Counted from the first letter of the stretch, positions 24,511 to 33,677 are shown. The stretch: 35,992 nucleotides of DNA from Rubellimicrobium arenae (GCF_017916275.1 NZ_JAFMST010000021.1:1-35992); one strand, 5' to 3'. A program made the numbers and translations. The notes: generated from the sequence alone by a model not told the origin.

Positions 24511-25343
24511 TTCACGGCTCCTGCAGTGATCCCACGGATGAGCTGCCGCGAGAAGATGAGGTAAAGGATCAGGACCGGGACGATGGCGAGGCTGAGCGCC
24601 GCCAGCACCGCGTTCCAGTTGGTGACGAACTGGCCGATGAACACCTGCGACCCCAGCGTGATCGTCTTGGTGTCCTCGGAGGGGGCCAGGATCAGCGGGA
24701 ACCAGAGATCGTTCCAGATCGGGATCATCGTGAAGACCGCCACCGTCGCCATGGCGGGGCGCACGAGCGGAAGGACGAGGCGGAAGAAGATCGCATATTC
24801 CGAAAGGCCATCCATCCGTCCAGCGTTCTTCAGGTCGTCCGAGACGTTGCGCATGAACTCGGACAGGATGAACACCGCGAGCGGCAGGCCCTGCGCGGTG
24901 TAGACCAGGATCAGCGCCGTCAGCGTGTTCACCAGCCCGGCCGCGACCATCATCTGGAGGATCGCCACGGTCCCCAGCCGGATCGGGATCATGATCCCGA
25001 GCGCGAGATAGAGGCCCACCAGCATGTTGCCACGGAACCGGTATTCGGACAGGGCAAAGGCCGCCATCGCCCCGAACAGGAGCACGAAGAACAGCGACGC
25101 GACGGTGACGGTGAGGGAGTTCAGGAAGTAGCCGAAGAAATCGCCGTTCTCGAGCACGGTGGTGTAGCCGACGAGATCCCAGGTTTCGGGGGTGGGGATG
25201 GCGAGCGGCTGCGCGAAGATGGCCCGGCGGGACTTGAAGCTGTTGATCACGATGACCCAGACCGGGAACAGCGCGATGAGCGTGTAGGCGATCAGGATCG
25301 CATGGGCCGCGATGCTGCGGCCGGGCTGGGACCGGGCGCGCAT
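24507..25343 (-). CDS. CUT1-family ABC permease (MalG-like)
   Basis: A 278-residue inner-membrane permease with six predicted helices. The cytoplasmic EAA-loop is recognisable in AGRMDGLSEYAIFFRLVLPLVRPA; the opening AHAILIAYTLIALFPVWVIVINSFKS is typical of MalG-type proteins. Its start overlaps the other permease gene by one base and its end overlaps the dehydrogenase gene by four, within one operon. Confidence 0.92.
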   Translation of the reverse strand: MRARSQPGRSIAAHAILIAYTLIALFPVWVIVINSFKSRRAIFAQPLAIPTPETWDLVGYTTVLENGDFFGYFLNSLTVTVASLFFVLLFGAMAAFALSEYRFRGNMLVGLYLALGIMIPIRLGTVAILQMMVAAGLVNTLTALILVYTAQGLPLAVFILSEFMRNVSDDLKNAGRMDGLSEYAIFFRLVLPLVRPAMATVAVFTMIPIWNDLWFPLILAPSEDTKTITLGSQVFIGQFVTNWNAVLAALSLAIVPVLILYLIFSRQLIRGITAGAVK

Positions 25344-26260
25344 CAGAACTGGTAGCGGCGGAGCCGCGTCTGGATGCCGAACAGGTAGACGCAGACCCCG
25401 GCCAGGATGATGAGGAACATCGCCGTCGCGATCGCCGCTCCCATGTTCGGGTCGCCGATCTGGAGCTGGAAGCCGAAGAAGGTCCGGTACAGGAACGTGC
25501 CCAGGATGTCGGTGGCGAAGTCCGGCCCGGCCAGCGCGCCCTGCGCCACGTAGATCAGGTCGAAGGCGTTGAAGTTCCCGACGAAGGTCAGGATCGAGAT
25601 GATCCCGATCGAGGGCAGGATCAGCGGCAGCTGCACCTTCCAGAACCGCGACCAGCCGGTGATGCCGTCCATCTCGGCCGCTTCCATGACCTCATCGGGG
25701 ATGGACAGGAGAGCGGCGTAGATCAGCATCATCGGGATGCCCACGAACTGCCAGACCGAGACCAGGGCCAGGGCCGTCAGAGCCGAGCCCTCCTGCCCGA
25801 GCCAGGGCGCGAACAGGCCCTTGAGCCCGACCGCCCCCAGCATCGAGGGCGCGATGCCCCAGAGCGGCGACAGGATCAGCTTCCAGACGAAGCCCACGAT
25901 CACGAAGCTCAGGACCGTGGGGACGAAGATGGCCGTCCGGTAGAAGGCCGCGAGCCGGAGCCGCGGGCTCGAGAGCAGCGCGGCAAGCAGGATTCCGATC
26001 GGGTTCTGCACGAGCATGTGGATGATGAAGAACCAGACGTTGTTGCCAAGGGCGTTCCAGAAGGCGTCCGACCAGAGCGCGTCCCCGAACAGCGTGCGGA
26101 AGTTGCCGAGCCCGACGAACTGCGGCCCGGTCTCGGTCGCGCGGTAGAGCGACAGGTTCAGGGTCCCGATCAGCGGGACGATCATGATGGCGGTGTAGAC
26201 CAGCACGGCGGGCGCGAGGAACACCGCGATATGCCACCTGATCGGCCGTCGTGCCGTCAT
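25343..26260 (-). CDS. CUT1-family ABC permease (MalF-like)
   Basis: A 305-residue inner-membrane permease. The helix-1 region FLAPAVLVYTAIMIVPLIGTL, the periplasmic RATETGPQFVGLGNFRTLFGD segment and the EAA-loop EAAEMDGITGWSRFWKVQLPL mark it as MalF-type. With the MalG-type partner it forms the transport channel. It lies 55 bases after the binding-protein gene. Confidence 0.92.
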   Translation of the reverse strand: MTARRPIRWHIAVFLAPAVLVYTAIMIVPLIGTLNLSLYRATETGPQFVGLGNFRTLFGDALWSDAFWNALGNNVWFFIIHMLVQNPIGILLAALLSSPRLRLAAFYRTAIFVPTVLSFVIVGFVWKLILSPLWGIAPSMLGAVGLKGLFAPWLGQEGSALTALALVSVWQFVGIPMMLIYAALLSIPDEVMEAAEMDGITGWSRFWKVQLPLILPSIGIISILTFVGNFNAFDLIYVAQGALAGPDFATDILGTFLYRTFFGFQLQIGDPNMGAAIATAMFLIILAGVCVYLFGIQTRLRRYQF

Positions 26261-26315
26261 GTCCTGTCCCCTGTTGGTGGGCGGCCCCGGACCGAACCGG
26301 GACCGCCGTCGGTTC

Positions 26316-27578
26316 TTATTGCTGCGCGGGCTTGTACCAGGAGTCGAGCCCCTGCTGCAGCCGGGCGGCGGCGTCCTGCGGCGTCTCGCTGCCGCGGATC
26401 ACATTCGCCGACGCGTTCCAGGTCTCGTTCTCGAGGTTGGGCGTCCCGCGCGACAGGATCTGGTAGGTCGAGCGGATCGTGGGCTGGCACTCCTCGCGCC
26501 AGGACACGAACTCTTGGGCGAGCGGGTCGGTCTGCTCGACCGGCGTGGAGTTCAGCGAGAAGAACCCCGGCAGGGCGTTGGAATACAGCGCCGCGAACTC
26601 GGGCGAGCCGACCCATTCCAGGAACTCGCGCGCTTCCTCGGGATGCTGCGTCGCGGCGTTCATGCCGATGCCGATATCCGTGTGATCCGAGATGTAGCAG
26701 GTGTCGCCGGCGGCGGGCACGGGGGGCGGGAAGGCCGCCATCTCGAAGCTGTCGGCGATCTGGGCGCGGAAGCCCGCGATTTCCCACGAGCCGGCGGGGT
26801 AGATGGCGGCGCGGCCCAGCGTGAAGAGGTTCTGGCTGTCCGGGTAGGTCTGCGCCTCGAAGCCGTCGCCCAGGTAGTCCTTCCAGCGGGCGAGCTGCTC
26901 GTAGGGGGCCACCCATTGCGGGTCGGTCAGCTTCTGGGTCCCGGCGATCAGGGCGAGGCGGCCCTCCTCGCCCTTCCAGTAGTTGGGCCCGATGTTCTGG
27001 TAGCCCATCGTGGCGGCTTCCCACTGGTCGTTGGTGCCCATCGCCATCGGGATGTAGGTGCCGTCCTCCTTGATCTTGTCGAGGACCTGGAAGAACTCGT
27101 CCACGGTCTTGGGCTCCTGCAGCCCCAGCTCGTCGAAGGCGGTCTTGTTGTAGATGAAGCCGTGGATCACGGATGCCATGGGCACGCAGAAGGTGTGGGC
27201 GGCGTCGTCGGTCTGCCAGGCGGCCTTGGCCACGTCCGAGAAGTTCGCCATCGCGGCGAGGTCGGTCAGGTCGGACAGCTGGCCGTTGTTGTAAAGCTCG
27301 AGCGAGGCGTCGAAGGGGCGGCAGGTGATGAGGTCGCCCGCCGATCCGGCCTGCAGCTTGCTGTTCAGGGCGGCGTTGTATTCGGCCGGGGCGGTCGGCG
27401 CGAACTCGATCTGGACGTTGGGATGGGACGCCTCGTAGGCGGGGATGATCGTGTCGTTCCAGATGGCGAGGTCGTCGTTGCGCCAGGATTCGATGGTCAG
27501 CGTCACGGGCTCCTGCGCGTGGGCCGCCCCGGCGAGGATCGTGGAGGCGAGGATCGCCAGGCGAAGTGGTGTTGTCAT
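26316..27578 (-). CDS. CUT1-family extracellular sugar-binding protein
   Basis: A 420-residue periplasmic solute-binding protein (family 1) with signal peptide MTTPLRLAILASTILAGAAHAQ. The mature N-terminus PVTLTIESWRNDD, the central GRAAIYPAGSWEIAGF and the helical C-terminus are typical for oligosaccharide or amino-sugar binders. It lies 39 bases downstream of the MurQ gene and ahead of the two permease genes, so it supplies the transporter with the substrate whose phosphate MurQ handles, presumably an amino sugar. No lipobox; soluble periplasmic protein. Confidence 0.92.
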   Translation of the reverse strand: MTTPLRLAILASTILAGAAHAQEPVTLTIESWRNDDLAIWNDTIIPAYEASHPNVQIEFAPTAPAEYNAALNSKLQAGSAGDLITCRPFDASLELYNNGQLSDLTDLAAMANFSDVAKAAWQTDDAAHTFCVPMASVIHGFIYNKTAFDELGLQEPKTVDEFFQVLDKIKEDGTYIPMAMGTNDQWEAATMGYQNIGPNYWKGEEGRLALIAGTQKLTDPQWVAPYEQLARWKDYLGDGFEAQTYPDSQNLFTLGRAAIYPAGSWEIAGFRAQIADSFEMAAFPPPVPAAGDTCYISDHTDIGIGMNAATQHPEEAREFLEWVGSPEFAALYSNALPGFFSLNSTPVEQTDPLAQEFVSWREECQPTIRSTYQILSRGTPNLENETWNASANVIRGSETPQDAAARLQQGLDSWYKPAQQ

Positions 27579-27617
27579 GGTCTGCTCCCTGTTGTCTTGG
27601 TTATGGGGAAAAATGGT

Positions 27618-28511
27618 TCACGACTCCTGAGGCCACCGCGCGTTGCCCAGGTGGCCACCGCTGGCGGCGAGGAACGCGGCGGCCTGATGGGGCGAGGCGC
27701 CCTGGGCGACCAGGATCGCAGGCTTCACGGCGCCCGAGGTCCGCGCGAGCGCGCCGCGCGCGTCCTCGATCCCGCGCCCGGAGACGGAGGCCACGATCCG
27801 GGCGGCGCGATCGACCAGCTTGGCGTTGTCGGCCACCACATTAACCATGAAGCCGTCATGGACATGGCCGAGGAGGATGCCGACCCGGGTCGACAGCATG
27901 TTCAGCGCCACCTTGGCCGCGGTGCCCGCCCCCATCCGCGTCGAACCGGCCACCAGCTCGGCCCCGGTGTCGAGGAGGATGGCAATGGCTGACAGCTCCA
28001 GAAGCCGCGACCCTGCCACGCTGGCGATGCCGACCACGGTGACGCCCAGGGCGCGCGCATTCTCGGCCACGGCGAGGGTGTAGGGCGTCCCGCCCGAGGC
28101 GGACACGCAGATGAGGACGTCGCCCGGGCCGAGGCCCGCACGCTCGAGGTCGGTTCGGGCCAGGGCGGGATCATCCTCGACCGCGCCCGTCATGTGGAGC
28201 AGCGCCGCCGCGCCACCCGCGAACAGCATGGGGGTCCGGTCGGGCGGGATGCCGAAGGTGCCCGCCAGTTCGAGGCAGTCGGACAGCGCCATGGTTCCCG
28301 AGGATCCGGCCCCGGCATAGCCCATCCTTCCCCCGGACCGCAGGGCCCCGGCCCCGGCCTGCGCGGCCGCCTCGATGGCGGGGATGGCGGGACGAACGGC
28401 GGCAAGAGCGGCGGCCTGCCCGTCGAGCAGGCGCGCCAGCGCCTCGGTCCCGGCGATGGAGTGGAGGCCCAAAGAGGCGGGATGCCGCCCCTCGGTCGGT
28501 CGCTCGGCCAT
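27618..28511 (-). CDS. murQ: N-acetylmuramic acid 6-phosphate etherase-like SIS protein (MurQ-1)
   Basis: A 297-residue SIS-domain protein of the MurQ family, which cleaves the lactyl ether of MurNAc 6-phosphate to give GlcNAc 6-phosphate and D-lactate. Family motifs are GYAGAGSSGTMALSDCLEL (with the expected glutamate), VSASGGTPYTLAVAENA, DTGAELVAGSTRMGAGTAAK and VALNMLST. The SASGGTP and GTAAK variants differ from the usual AASGRTP and GTAQK, so a related sugar-phosphate substrate is possible. The start at 28511 is chosen because MAERPTEGRHPAS reaches the SIS core directly and GGGAG lies upstream. It is first in the leftward ABC operon and divergent from a BadF-type kinase. Confidence 0.82.
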   Translation of the reverse strand: MAERPTEGRHPASLGLHSIAGTEALARLLDGQAAALAAVRPAIPAIEAAAQAGAGALRSGGRMGYAGAGSSGTMALSDCLELAGTFGIPPDRTPMLFAGGAAALLHMTGAVEDDPALARTDLERAGLGPGDVLICVSASGGTPYTLAVAENARALGVTVVGIASVAGSRLLELSAIAILLDTGAELVAGSTRMGAGTAAKVALNMLSTRVGILLGHVHDGFMVNVVADNAKLVDRAARIVASVSGRGIEDARGALARTSGAVKPAILVAQGASPHQAAAFLAASGGHLGNARWPQES

Positions 28512-28537
28512 TCTGTTCGTGTCTCCCTGCCCCGCAG

Positions 28538-28573
28538 ATGATGAACAAACGCGACCAACTGTAAAGGCTTGTC
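28538..28573 (-). promoter_or_regulatory. Candidate promoter and operator of the amino-sugar operon
   Basis: On the minus strand TTTACA (28565-28560) and CATCAT (28543-28538) are 16 bases apart, placing the transcript start about 20 bases before murQ-1. The same segment carries ACAAAC (28545-28550) and, as an inverted near-copy, GCTTGT (28567-28572). Such a pair could be bound by a regulator that controls both divergent transcripts. No regulator gene is seen in the locus. Confidence 0.35.
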
Positions 28574-28648
28574 TCCGGGTCAGGCGGAGGGAGACCGCTT
28601 CCCCCTGCCGCCGGACCGGGCCAGAAGGAGGGCGGAGGAACAAGACGC

Positions 28649-29491
28649 ATGCTGTATCTGGGGATCGATGGCGGCGGCACCGGCTGCCGCGCCGCCGTGG
28701 CCGACCCGCAAGGGCGCATCCTGGGGCGTGGGACCGGCGGACCGGCCAACATCGCGTCCGACACCGAGGGCGCACGGGCGAGCATCCTCGAGGCGGTCCG
28801 CCAGGCGCTGGCCGAGGCCGGACTGGCCGGGCATCCGCTGTCGGACCTGCGGGCCGGGCTGGGCCTGGCCGGCGCGAATGGCAAGGGCTTCACGGAGCGG
28901 CTCCTTTGCGGGCTGCCCTTTGCCAGCGCCCGGGTCGAGACGGACGCGGTCGCCTCGGTCAAGGGCGCGCTGGGGACCGGGGACGGCATCGTGGCAGCGC
29001 TGGGGACCGGGTCGGTCTTCGCGGTCCAGCGGAACAATACGGTGCGGCAGATCGGCGGCTGGGGGCTGGTGCTGGGCGACGAGGGCAGCGGCGCCTGGAT
29101 TGGACGGGCGGCGCTGGCGGCGGCCCTTCGCGCCGTCGACGGCTTTGGCCCGATGACGCCCCTGCTGGCGGAGCTGGTCGCGGAGCATGGCGGCCCCGAC
29201 GGGGTGGTGTCGTTCTCGCTGTCCGCCCGGCCCGTGGACTTTGCGTCGCTGGCGCCCCGGGTCGTGCGGTCGGAGGATCCGGCGGCCCTTGTCATCCTCG
29301 GGCGGGCGACCGGGGACGTGGCGCAGGCGATCGACCTGCTGCAACAGGGCGGATCCTTGCCGGTGGTCCTTCTGGGCGGGCTGGCCCCCATCTACGGCGG
29401 GCGTTTCGGTGACCGGTGGAAGCTGCGGCCCCCGCTTGGGACGGCCCTGGACGGGGCGCTGCTCCTGGCGCGGGAGAGCGGCGAACCTTGA
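28649..29491 (+). CDS. BadF/BcrA-type N-acetylglucosamine/N-acetylmuramate kinase
   Basis: A 280-residue ATPase/kinase of the BadF/BadG/BcrA/BcrD family with the actin-like fold. The phosphate-1 motif YLGIDGGGTGCRAA, the AGANGKG segment, the DAVASVKGALG strand with catalytic aspartate, ALGTGSVFAV and GWGLVLGDEGSGAWIG are the motifs of NagK-type kinases, which phosphorylate GlcNAc and, in the MurK subgroup, also MurNAc at O-6. It is divergent from murQ-1 (137 bases), and a second murQ lies 1.6 kb further on, so MurNAc 6-phosphate or GlcNAc 6-phosphate is the likely product. GGAGGA precedes the start with a rather long spacing. Confidence 0.87.
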   Translation: MLYLGIDGGGTGCRAAVADPQGRILGRGTGGPANIASDTEGARASILEAVRQALAEAGLAGHPLSDLRAGLGLAGANGKGFTERLLCGLPFASARVETDAVASVKGALGTGDGIVAALGTGSVFAVQRNNTVRQIGGWGLVLGDEGSGAWIGRAALAAALRAVDGFGPMTPLLAELVAEHGGPDGVVSFSLSARPVDFASLAPRVVRSEDPAALVILGRATGDVAQAIDLLQQGGSLPVVLLGGLAPIYGGRFGDRWKLRPPLGTALDGALLLARESGEP

Positions 29492-29557
29492 GAGCCCGCC
29501 GCGGTTGACTAGATGCACCGCGACACACGGCATCGTGGCCAGCCGAAAGGGACGCAC

Positions 29558-31051
29558 ATGACTGAGGATTCAAAAGTCGGGCTGACGACCCGCCAGGGGC
29601 ATCCGGTCTACGACAACCAGAACACCCGGAGCATCGGTCCCCGGGGGCCGCTGGTGCTCGAGGACTATCATTTCCTGGAGAAGATCACCCATTTCGACCG
29701 CGAGCGGATTCCCGAGCGGGTGGTTCATGCCCGTGGCGCGGCGGCGCACGGCGTCTTTGTCCCCACGGGCAAGCTGGGCGACGAGCCCATCGAGAAATAC
29801 AGCCGCGCCAAGGTCTTTCGCGCCGGCACCGAGACGCCGATCTTTCTGCGCTTTTCCACGGTGATCCATGGCGGGCATTCGCCCGAGACGCTGCGCGATC
29901 CGCGCGGCTTCGCCATCAAGTTCTACACCGAGGCGGGCAACTGGGACCTTGTGGGGAACAACCTCAAGGTGTTCTTCATCCGCGACCCCCTCAAGTTCCC
30001 GGACATGGTGCACGCCTTCAAGCCAGATCCGGTGCACAACCGCCAGGACATGAACCGCTTCTTCGACTTCGTGTCGATGAGCCCCGAGGCGACGCACATG
30101 ATCACCCACCTGTTCTCGCCCTGGGGGATCCCGGCCACCTACCGCGAGATGCAGGGATCGGGCGTCAACACCTACAAGCTGGTGAACGGCGAGGGGAAGA
30201 CGGTCCTGTGCAAGTTCCATTTCCAGCCCCGCCAGGGCGTGCGGAACCTGACGCAGCAGCAGGCCGAGGCGATCCAGGCCAAAGACTTCAACCACGCGAC
30301 CGGCGACCTTTACGACGCGATCGCGCGGGGCGAGTTCCCGGAATGGGACATGTTCATCCAGGTCATGGAGGACCACGAGCATCCCGAGCTCAACTGGGAT
30401 CCGCTGGATGTCACCAAGCTTTGGCCCGAGGACCAGTTCCCGTTGCGGCATGTCGGGCATATCCAGCTGAACCGCAATCCGGTGGACTATCACAACGAGG
30501 TCGAGCAGGTGGCCTTCGGGACCGGCGTGCTCGTGGACGGGATCGACTTTTCGGAGGACAAGCTCCTGCAGGGGCGGACCTTCGCCTACTCTGACACCCA
30601 GCGCTACCGGGTCGGCCCGAACTACCTGCAGCTGCCGATCAACGCGCCCAAGTGTCCCTATGCCACGAACCAGCGTGGCGGGCAGATGAGCTACCATGTG
30701 GACGGGGCCGAGCAGGGCGCCAACCCGCATGTCAACTACGAGCCCTCGAACTTCGACGGCCTCAAGGAGCAGGAGCGGCTCGGCCCGCCGCCGCGGACCC
30801 ACTGGGCGGGCGAGGTCGGCCGCCAGCGCATCGAGCGCACCAACGACTTCCAGCAGGCGGGCGAGCGCTACCGCAGCTACGAGCCGTGGGAGCGCGACGA
30901 CCTGATCCTGAACCTGGTGGGCGCGCTGTCGACCTGCGCCCCCGTCATCCAGGACAGGATGATCCGCCACTTCACGCTGGCCGATCCCGACTACGGCCGC
31001 CGCGTGGCCGAGGGGCTGGGCCGCTCGGTCAGCAGCGCCGCCGCGGAGTGA
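29558..31051 (+). CDS. katA: Monofunctional haem catalase
   Basis: A 497-residue typical small-subunit catalase. The distal histidine lies in [14 protein letters not shown] (H57), the distal asparagine region is [16 protein letters not shown], and the haem-ligand tyrosine is in the [14 protein letters not shown] segment. [16 protein letters not shown] is a further family block. It converts H2O2 to water and oxygen in the cytoplasm; no signal peptide is seen. The ATG at 29558 has AAAGGGA upstream, which removes 15 unsupported codons. It is 66 bases downstream of the kinase gene and could be read from the same transcript, although no functional link is evident. No oxyR gene is nearby. Confidence 0.95.
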   Translation: MTEDSKVGLTTRQGHPVYDNQNTRSIGPRGPLVLEDYHFLEKITHFDRERIPERVVHARGAAAHGVFVPTGKLGDEPIEKYSRAKVFRAGTETPIFLRFSTVIHGGHSPETLRDPRGFAIKFYTEAGNWDLVGNNLKVFFIRDPLKFPDMVHAFKPDPVHNRQDMNRFFDFVSMSPEATHMITHLFSPWGIPATYREMQGSGVNTYKLVNGEGKTVLCKFHFQPRQGVRNLTQQQAEAIQAKDFNHATGDLYDAIARGEFPEWDMFIQVMEDHEHPELNWDPLDVTKLWPEDQFPLRHVGHIQLNRNPVDYHNEVEQVAFGTGVLVDGIDFSEDKLLQGRTFAYSDTQRYRVGPNYLQLPINAPKCPYATNQRGGQMSYHVDGAEQGANPHVNYEPSNFDGLKEQERLGPPPRTHWAGEVGRQRIERTNDFQQAGERYRSYEPWERDDLILNLVGALSTCAPVIQDRMIRHFTLADPDYGRRVAEGLGRSVSSAAAE

Positions 31052-31056
31052 TGCGA

Positions 31057-31072
31057 CCGGCGCCCCGGCCGG
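31057..31072. terminator. GC hairpin between catalase and murQ-2
   Basis: CCGGC (31057-31061) and GCCGG (31068-31072) can form a 5-bp stem with a six-base loop, five bases past the catalase stop and between two converging genes. A second short stem, GACG-GGG-CGTC, follows near 31080. No T-run, so the call is weak. Confidence 0.3.
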
Positions 31073-31117
31073 ATTGTCCGACGGGGCGTCATCGCTTGCA
31101 CGGCGGCGGCGAGGCCC

Positions 31118-32017
31118 TCAGGGGCGGTCCGGAGTCGGATCCCCGGGTCCGAGGCTTGCACGGAGATCGCCCTGGGCCGCCTTGAGACGCCGGGCGGCCT
31201 CATCGGGGCTGGCGCCGGACGCCACCAGCACGGCCTGCTTGATGTCGAACCCGGTCCTGGCCAACGCGTCGGCGGCGCACCCCTCCCCGCATTCCGCCAG
31301 CCGGGCCACCATCCGAACGGCCCGTGCGCGGAGCTTGTCGTTGACGGGGCGCATCTCGACCATCAGCCCGCGATGGACCCGTCCCAAGCGCACCATGAGC
31401 TGCGTCGAGATCATGTTGAGCACGACCTTCTGCGCCGTGCCGGCCTTCATGCGGGTCGACCCGGCCAGCAACTCGGCCCCGGTGTCGGCCAGGATGGGGT
31501 GGTCGGCCAGCGCCAGAAGCGGCGCGCCAGGTGAGTTCGAGACGCCGATGACCAGCGCCCCTGCCCCGCGCGCCGCTTCGGCGGCGGCCAGCGTGAAGGG
31601 GGTGCGACCGCTCGCGGCGACGGCGATCAGGATGTCGGCCGGGCCGAGATGTCCTTCCCTGACCTGGCGGAGGGCGTCGGCCCGGTCGTCCTCGGCCCCC
31701 TCGGCGGCACGGAGCAGGGCGGCCGGGCCGCCCGCCACGAGGAAGAGGACCCGGCCCTCGGGCCAGTCGAAGGTGGGCGCGAGTTCGCTCCCGTCCTGCA
31801 CGGCGATGCGGGCCGAGGTCCCGGCCCCGGCATAGGCCAGGCGCCCTGCCCCGGATGCCAGCCGTTCCGCCGCCGCATCGACCGCCGCGGCAATCGCGGG
31901 AAGCGCCGGCCCGACCGCTGCCACCGCGGCCAGCTGGCTTTCCCAGATCGCCGCCACGCCCTGCAGCGAGGTCCAGCAGTCGAGGTCGCTGAACCGGGAA
32001 TCGACGGCTTCGGTCAT
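31118..32017 (-). CDS. murQ: N-acetylmuramic acid 6-phosphate etherase (MurQ-2)
   Basis: A 299-residue SIS-domain MurQ. The motifs are nearer to characterised MurQ than those of the paralogue at 27618-28511: LAYAGAGTSARIAVQDGSEL with the catalytic glutamate, IAVAASGRTPFTLAAAEAA, and DTGAELLAGSTRMKAGTAQK followed by VVLNMISTQLM, then the HRGLMVEMRPVNDKLRARAVRMV helix. It makes GlcNAc 6-phosphate plus D-lactate from MurNAc 6-phosphate in cell-wall recycling or MurNAc use. The ATG at 32017 starts MTEAVDSRFSDLDCW, corresponding to the N-terminus of known MurQ. It converges with the catalase gene and is divergent from cardiolipin synthase, so it is probably transcribed alone. Confidence 0.88.
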   Translation of the reverse strand: MTEAVDSRFSDLDCWTSLQGVAAIWESQLAAVAAVGPALPAIAAAVDAAAERLASGAGRLAYAGAGTSARIAVQDGSELAPTFDWPEGRVLFLVAGGPAALLRAAEGAEDDRADALRQVREGHLGPADILIAVAASGRTPFTLAAAEAARGAGALVIGVSNSPGAPLLALADHPILADTGAELLAGSTRMKAGTAQKVVLNMISTQLMVRLGRVHRGLMVEMRPVNDKLRARAVRMVARLAECGEGCAADALARTGFDIKQAVLVASGASPDEAARRLKAAQGDLRASLGPGDPTPDRP

Positions 32018-32240
32018 CGGACGGCTCCGGGAGGGTCGTCGGTCGAGGTAGCGGGGGACCAGCGGATGCCCAGCCTTGGGGCCGGATCGCGTGCGGCCGC
32101 TCTGGGGAACCACATGGTGCGCCTGGCCTGTTATACCCCGGCAGGCTGCCCTGGGCATGGCGCCCGCCCCTTGCGCGCGAGGGGGTCCCGAGGGCAGCAT
32201 CAAGCCAAGACCCTGCCAAGGCGGGACAACAAGGACGACC
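32018..32240. other. Divergent intergenic region murQ-2 / cls
   Basis: A 223-base region between two divergent genes that must hold both promoters. I see no recognisable regulator site; the best ribosome binding site is AAGGA a few bases before the cls ATG at 32241. Confidence 0.4.
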
Positions 32241-33677
32241 ATGAGCCTGTTCACGCTCGGCTACACGATCTACTTCGTCGCCGTCGCGGCCTACATCATC
32301 TCCGAGAATCGCCGCCCCCAGTCGGCCTTCGCCTGGCTGTTCCTGTTCCTGACGGTGCCGCTGGGCGGCCTGGTCGTCTATATCCTGTTCGGGCGGATGC
32401 GTGGCGGCGTCGGCCGGACCCGCAAGCTCCTGCGGCAGGACCGCGCCGAGCATCTGGGCGATGCGCTCGACCGCGCACGGGCCGAGCACGCCCGCGCCAT
32501 GGACCGGATCGCGGCGCGGCCACCGCTGGTGCGGCATCTCGCGACCCTGGCCCATGCCGCGTCGGGCGCTCTGGTGACGACCTCGAACCGGGTGGAGGTC
32601 CTGCAGGACGCCTCGGAGAAGTATCCCCGCCTGATCCAGGACCTGATGGCCGCGCGCGAGAGCATCCATCTCCAGTACTACATCTGGCGGCCGGACGGGC
32701 TGGGCGAGCGTCTCATGGCAATTCTCGCGGCCAAGGCGGCGGAGGGCGTGAAGGTCCGGATGCTCTATGACCCGGTGGGGTCGTTCGGGATCAAGACGGC
32801 CATCTACATCCGGCGGATGCGGGCGCGCGGGATCGAGATGTGGCCGTCCTCGCCGCTCTGGCGGGTGCACACGATCTCGTACCGGAACCACCGCAAGATC
32901 GCGGTGATCGATGGGCGGATCGGTTATACCGGAGGACTGAACATCGGCGAGGAGCATCTGCATCCGGGCCATGGCTACACGGTCTGGCGGGACACCCACC
33001 TGCGCCTGACCGGCATGGCGGTCCGGTCGCTCCAGCGGGTCTTCTCGGTGGACTGGGCGAACGCCACCGGGCAGAACCTGTTCTCTCCCCGGCATTTCCC
33101 CCCGCTCGCGCCCGAGGACGAGGGCGACCAGCCGGTGCAACTGGTCGTGTCGGGGCCGGATTCGGAGTGGCGGGCCATCCGGCAGCAGTATTTCGGCATG
33201 ATCACCGGCGCACGCGAGCGTGTCCGCCTGCAGACGCCCTATTTCATCCTCGACGCCTCGTTGGCCGAGGCGCTCAAGACGGCGGCGATGTCGGGCATCG
33301 ATGTGTCGGTGATGGTCACGGCCGGCGGACCGGACCAGAGGCTCGTCTACTGGGCCGCCAAGACCTATCTTCTTGAAATCGCAACGGCGGGGGTCGAGGT
33401 GTTGCTGTACGAAGGCGGGTTCCTGCACGCCAAGACGGTGGTGGCGGACGGCTGGGTGGCCTCGATCGGGTCCGGGAACTGGGACATCCGGTCGTTCTCG
33501 ATCAACTACGAGCTCAACGCCCTGGTCTACGACACCGCCGTCGCCGCCGAGATCGAGGCCGGCTTCGAACGCGACCGGGCCCGCTGCCGTCCGTTCGATC
33601 CGGACGAGTACCGGACGAGCTCGCCTGCCCTGCGGTTCCGCGACTCCGTCGCGCGGCTCGTGTCCCCGGTTCTCTGA
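32241..33677 (+). CDS. cls: Cardiolipin synthase (two-HKD phospholipase D family)
   Basis: A 478-residue membrane-bound enzyme that condenses two phosphatidylglycerols to cardiolipin, or a related transphosphatidylation. Two N-terminal hydrophobic helices (about 3-20 and 28-48) are followed by a PLDNc-type region and two HKD motifs: HRKIAVIDGRIGYTGG and HAKTVVADGWVASIGSGN. The GSGNWD after the second motif is the standard catalytic dyad environment. The ATG at 32241 begins the first helix; an open extension upstream lacks any similarity. Its stop overlaps the start of the EEP-fold gene (TGATG at 33675-33679). Confidence 0.92.
   Translation: MSLFTLGYTIYFVAVAAYIISENRRPQSAFAWLFLFLTVPLGGLVVYILFGRMRGGVGRTRKLLRQDRAEHLGDALDRARAEHARAMDRIAARPPLVRHLATLAHAASGALVTTSNRVEVLQDASEKYPRLIQDLMAARESIHLQYYIWRPDGLGERLMAILAAKAAEGVKVRMLYDPVGSFGIKTAIYIRRMRARGIEMWPSSPLWRVHTISYRNHRKIAVIDGRIGYTGGLNIGEEHLHPGHGYTVWRDTHLRLTGMAVRSLQRVFSVDWANATGQNLFSPRHFPPLAPEDEGDQPVQLVVSGPDSEWRAIRQQYFGMITGARERVRLQTPYFILDASLAEALKTAAMSGIDVSVMVTAGGPDQRLVYWAAKTYLLEIATAGVEVLLYEGGFLHAKTVVADGWVASIGSGNWDIRSFSINYELNALVYDTAVAAEIEAGFERDRARCRPFDPDEYRTSSPALRFRDSVARLVSPVL

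Noticed and set aside
31200-33428. Long minus-strand open frame (742 codons) across murQ-2 and cls
   Set aside because: Shadow frame of the two real genes; no recognisable protein motifs.
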